Source: Planctomycetota bacterium
GTDB lineage: Bacteria; Planctomycetota; UBA1135; GCA-002686595
Reading direction: 5' to 3'
DNA length: 46,709 nucleotides
Assembly (NCBI GenBank): GCA_026692665.1
Contig: JAPLOF010000047.1
Location: 1 to 46,709 of the forward strand
Part shown: one piece after another, positions 46,226 to 46,709 of the stretch
Position numbering within the stretch: position 1 is the stretch's first letter
How the letters are laid out: every line of letters starts with the position of its first letter
The notes under the pieces: generated by a model
The model's database searches: none
What the model was told of the DNA's origin: nothing
Seen by the model: only the letters and a program-made list of their open reading frames with translations
Position numbers and translations under genes: made by a program

Positions 46226-46709
46226 TCATGCACTCCGTGGCGGCATGGCCGGGGCTTCGCGCGTGCCCAGCAGGCCGCGGCGCCGCCAGCCGGTGGTCAG
46301 CAACCACGAGCGTGCCACGGAGATCGGCCGCGCGCCCTTCGGCGCCCGTCCCTTCCATCCGTCGAACCAGGGCCCCGACGAACACGCATCGACGCCGATC
46401 AGGCGCGCGCCGTGCTTGCGCGCATTCTGCAGCACGTAGACGAGCGCGGTGCGCACGTCGCGCGGCGTGCGCAGGATCCGCGCGTGGTAGCGGTCGCAGA
46501 GAACCTTGCCGCGACGCTCCCAAGCGCGGTTCAGCGCCTTGGCCACACGGACGAGCAGCCCCTGCATCCCGCGCGCGATCGAGCGCTCGTCCTCCGCCTC
46601 GGCGATCAGGTGCAGGTGATTCGTCTGGATCGAGTACTCGACCAACCGGAATCCAAAGCGATCCGCGCCCGCGGACAGCGCATCGCGCAGGACGACGAGC
46701 GTCCTCTCG
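46226..46709 (-). CDS. REP-associated tyrosine transposase (RAYT, Y1_Tnp), 5' end outside window
   Basis: The C-terminal ~160 residues of a TnpA_REP-type transposase. The HUH metal motif is in QTNHLHLIAEAED. RGMQGLLVRVAKALNRAWE, VLCDRYHARILRTP and the catalytic-tyrosine helix ALVYVLQNARKH follow. The apparent start at 46645 is an internal TTG: the same frame continues to the edge as RDALSAGADRFGFRLVEYS, typical of the family. RAYTs are single-strand transposases thought to move REP palindromes and are usually domesticated. No insertion-sequence ends are visible. Confidence 0.88.
   Translation of the reverse strand, partial: ERTLVVLRDALSAGADRFGFRLVEYSIQTNHLHLIAEAEDERSIARGMQGLLVRVAKALNRAWERRGKVLCDRYHARILRTPRDVRTALVYVLQNARKHGARLIGVDACSSGPWFDGWKGRAPKGARPISVARSWLLTTGWRRRGLLGTREAPAMPPRSA

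Noticed and set aside
46226..46709. A complete insertion sequence at the right edge
   Set aside because: Only a RAYT-type C-terminal part is present; no terminal repeats or target duplication can be seen.

Overview
This window is very GC-rich (roughly 70% by eye), densely coded bacterial DNA, and nearly every real gene casts long shadow ORFs on the other strand. It most likely comes from a planctomycete (Planctomycetota). The strongest sign is a 1299-residue secreted protein joining a PVC-type propeller, HEAT-like repeats, an NPCBM-like domain, a CxxCH cytochrome c domain and a DUF1080 domain, a combination typical of that phylum. Supporting signs are a bacterial Tricorn protease, M14 proteins with Asp-rich calcium-type inserts, many secreted lipoproteins, and frequent GTG and TTG starts. 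The class or genus cannot be fixed from the sequence alone. I see no rRNA, tRNA, CRISPR array or complete mobile element.

Layout. (1) 19-6747: an M28 aminopeptidase-like lipoprotein on the minus strand, divergent from an MBL-fold hydrolase and the large cytochrome/DUF1080 protein. (2) 6888-24869: eleven minus-strand genes. They are prkA-yhbH-spoVR (stress kinase cluster), two abutting OPT oligopeptide transporters, a Tricorn-type protease, and four glycosyltransferase genes, one a GT2-GT4 fusion. (3) 25112-26041: a glutaminyl-cyclase-like M28 protein. (4) 26080-42922: eleven minus-strand genes. They are a uracil-DNA glycosylase, two M14-carboxypeptidase-like genes (one cut by an in-frame amber codon), smc, a class III ribonucleotide-reductase-like gene with two ATP-cones and no radical site, nrdR, mnmE, yidC, a metallophosphoesterase, a MraY/WecA-like transferase, and nadD. 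(5) 43100-46709: two secreted proteins of unknown function, miaA, and a REP-associated (RAYT) transposase cut by the window edge.

How the genes fit together. The M28 proteins, Tricorn protease and OPT pair suggest breakdown and uptake of peptides. The glycosyltransferases and the WecA-like enzyme suggest surface polysaccharide assembly. nadD, miaA, mnmE, yidC, smc and nrdR are housekeeping genes.

The three points most worth following up are: the nrdR partner that looks like a reductase without a radical centre; the pair of M14-like proteins that have lost their zinc ligands, one with an internal TAG; and a repeated TANNNT box 6-12 nt before start codons that lack a ribosome binding site, which points to leaderless transcripts.
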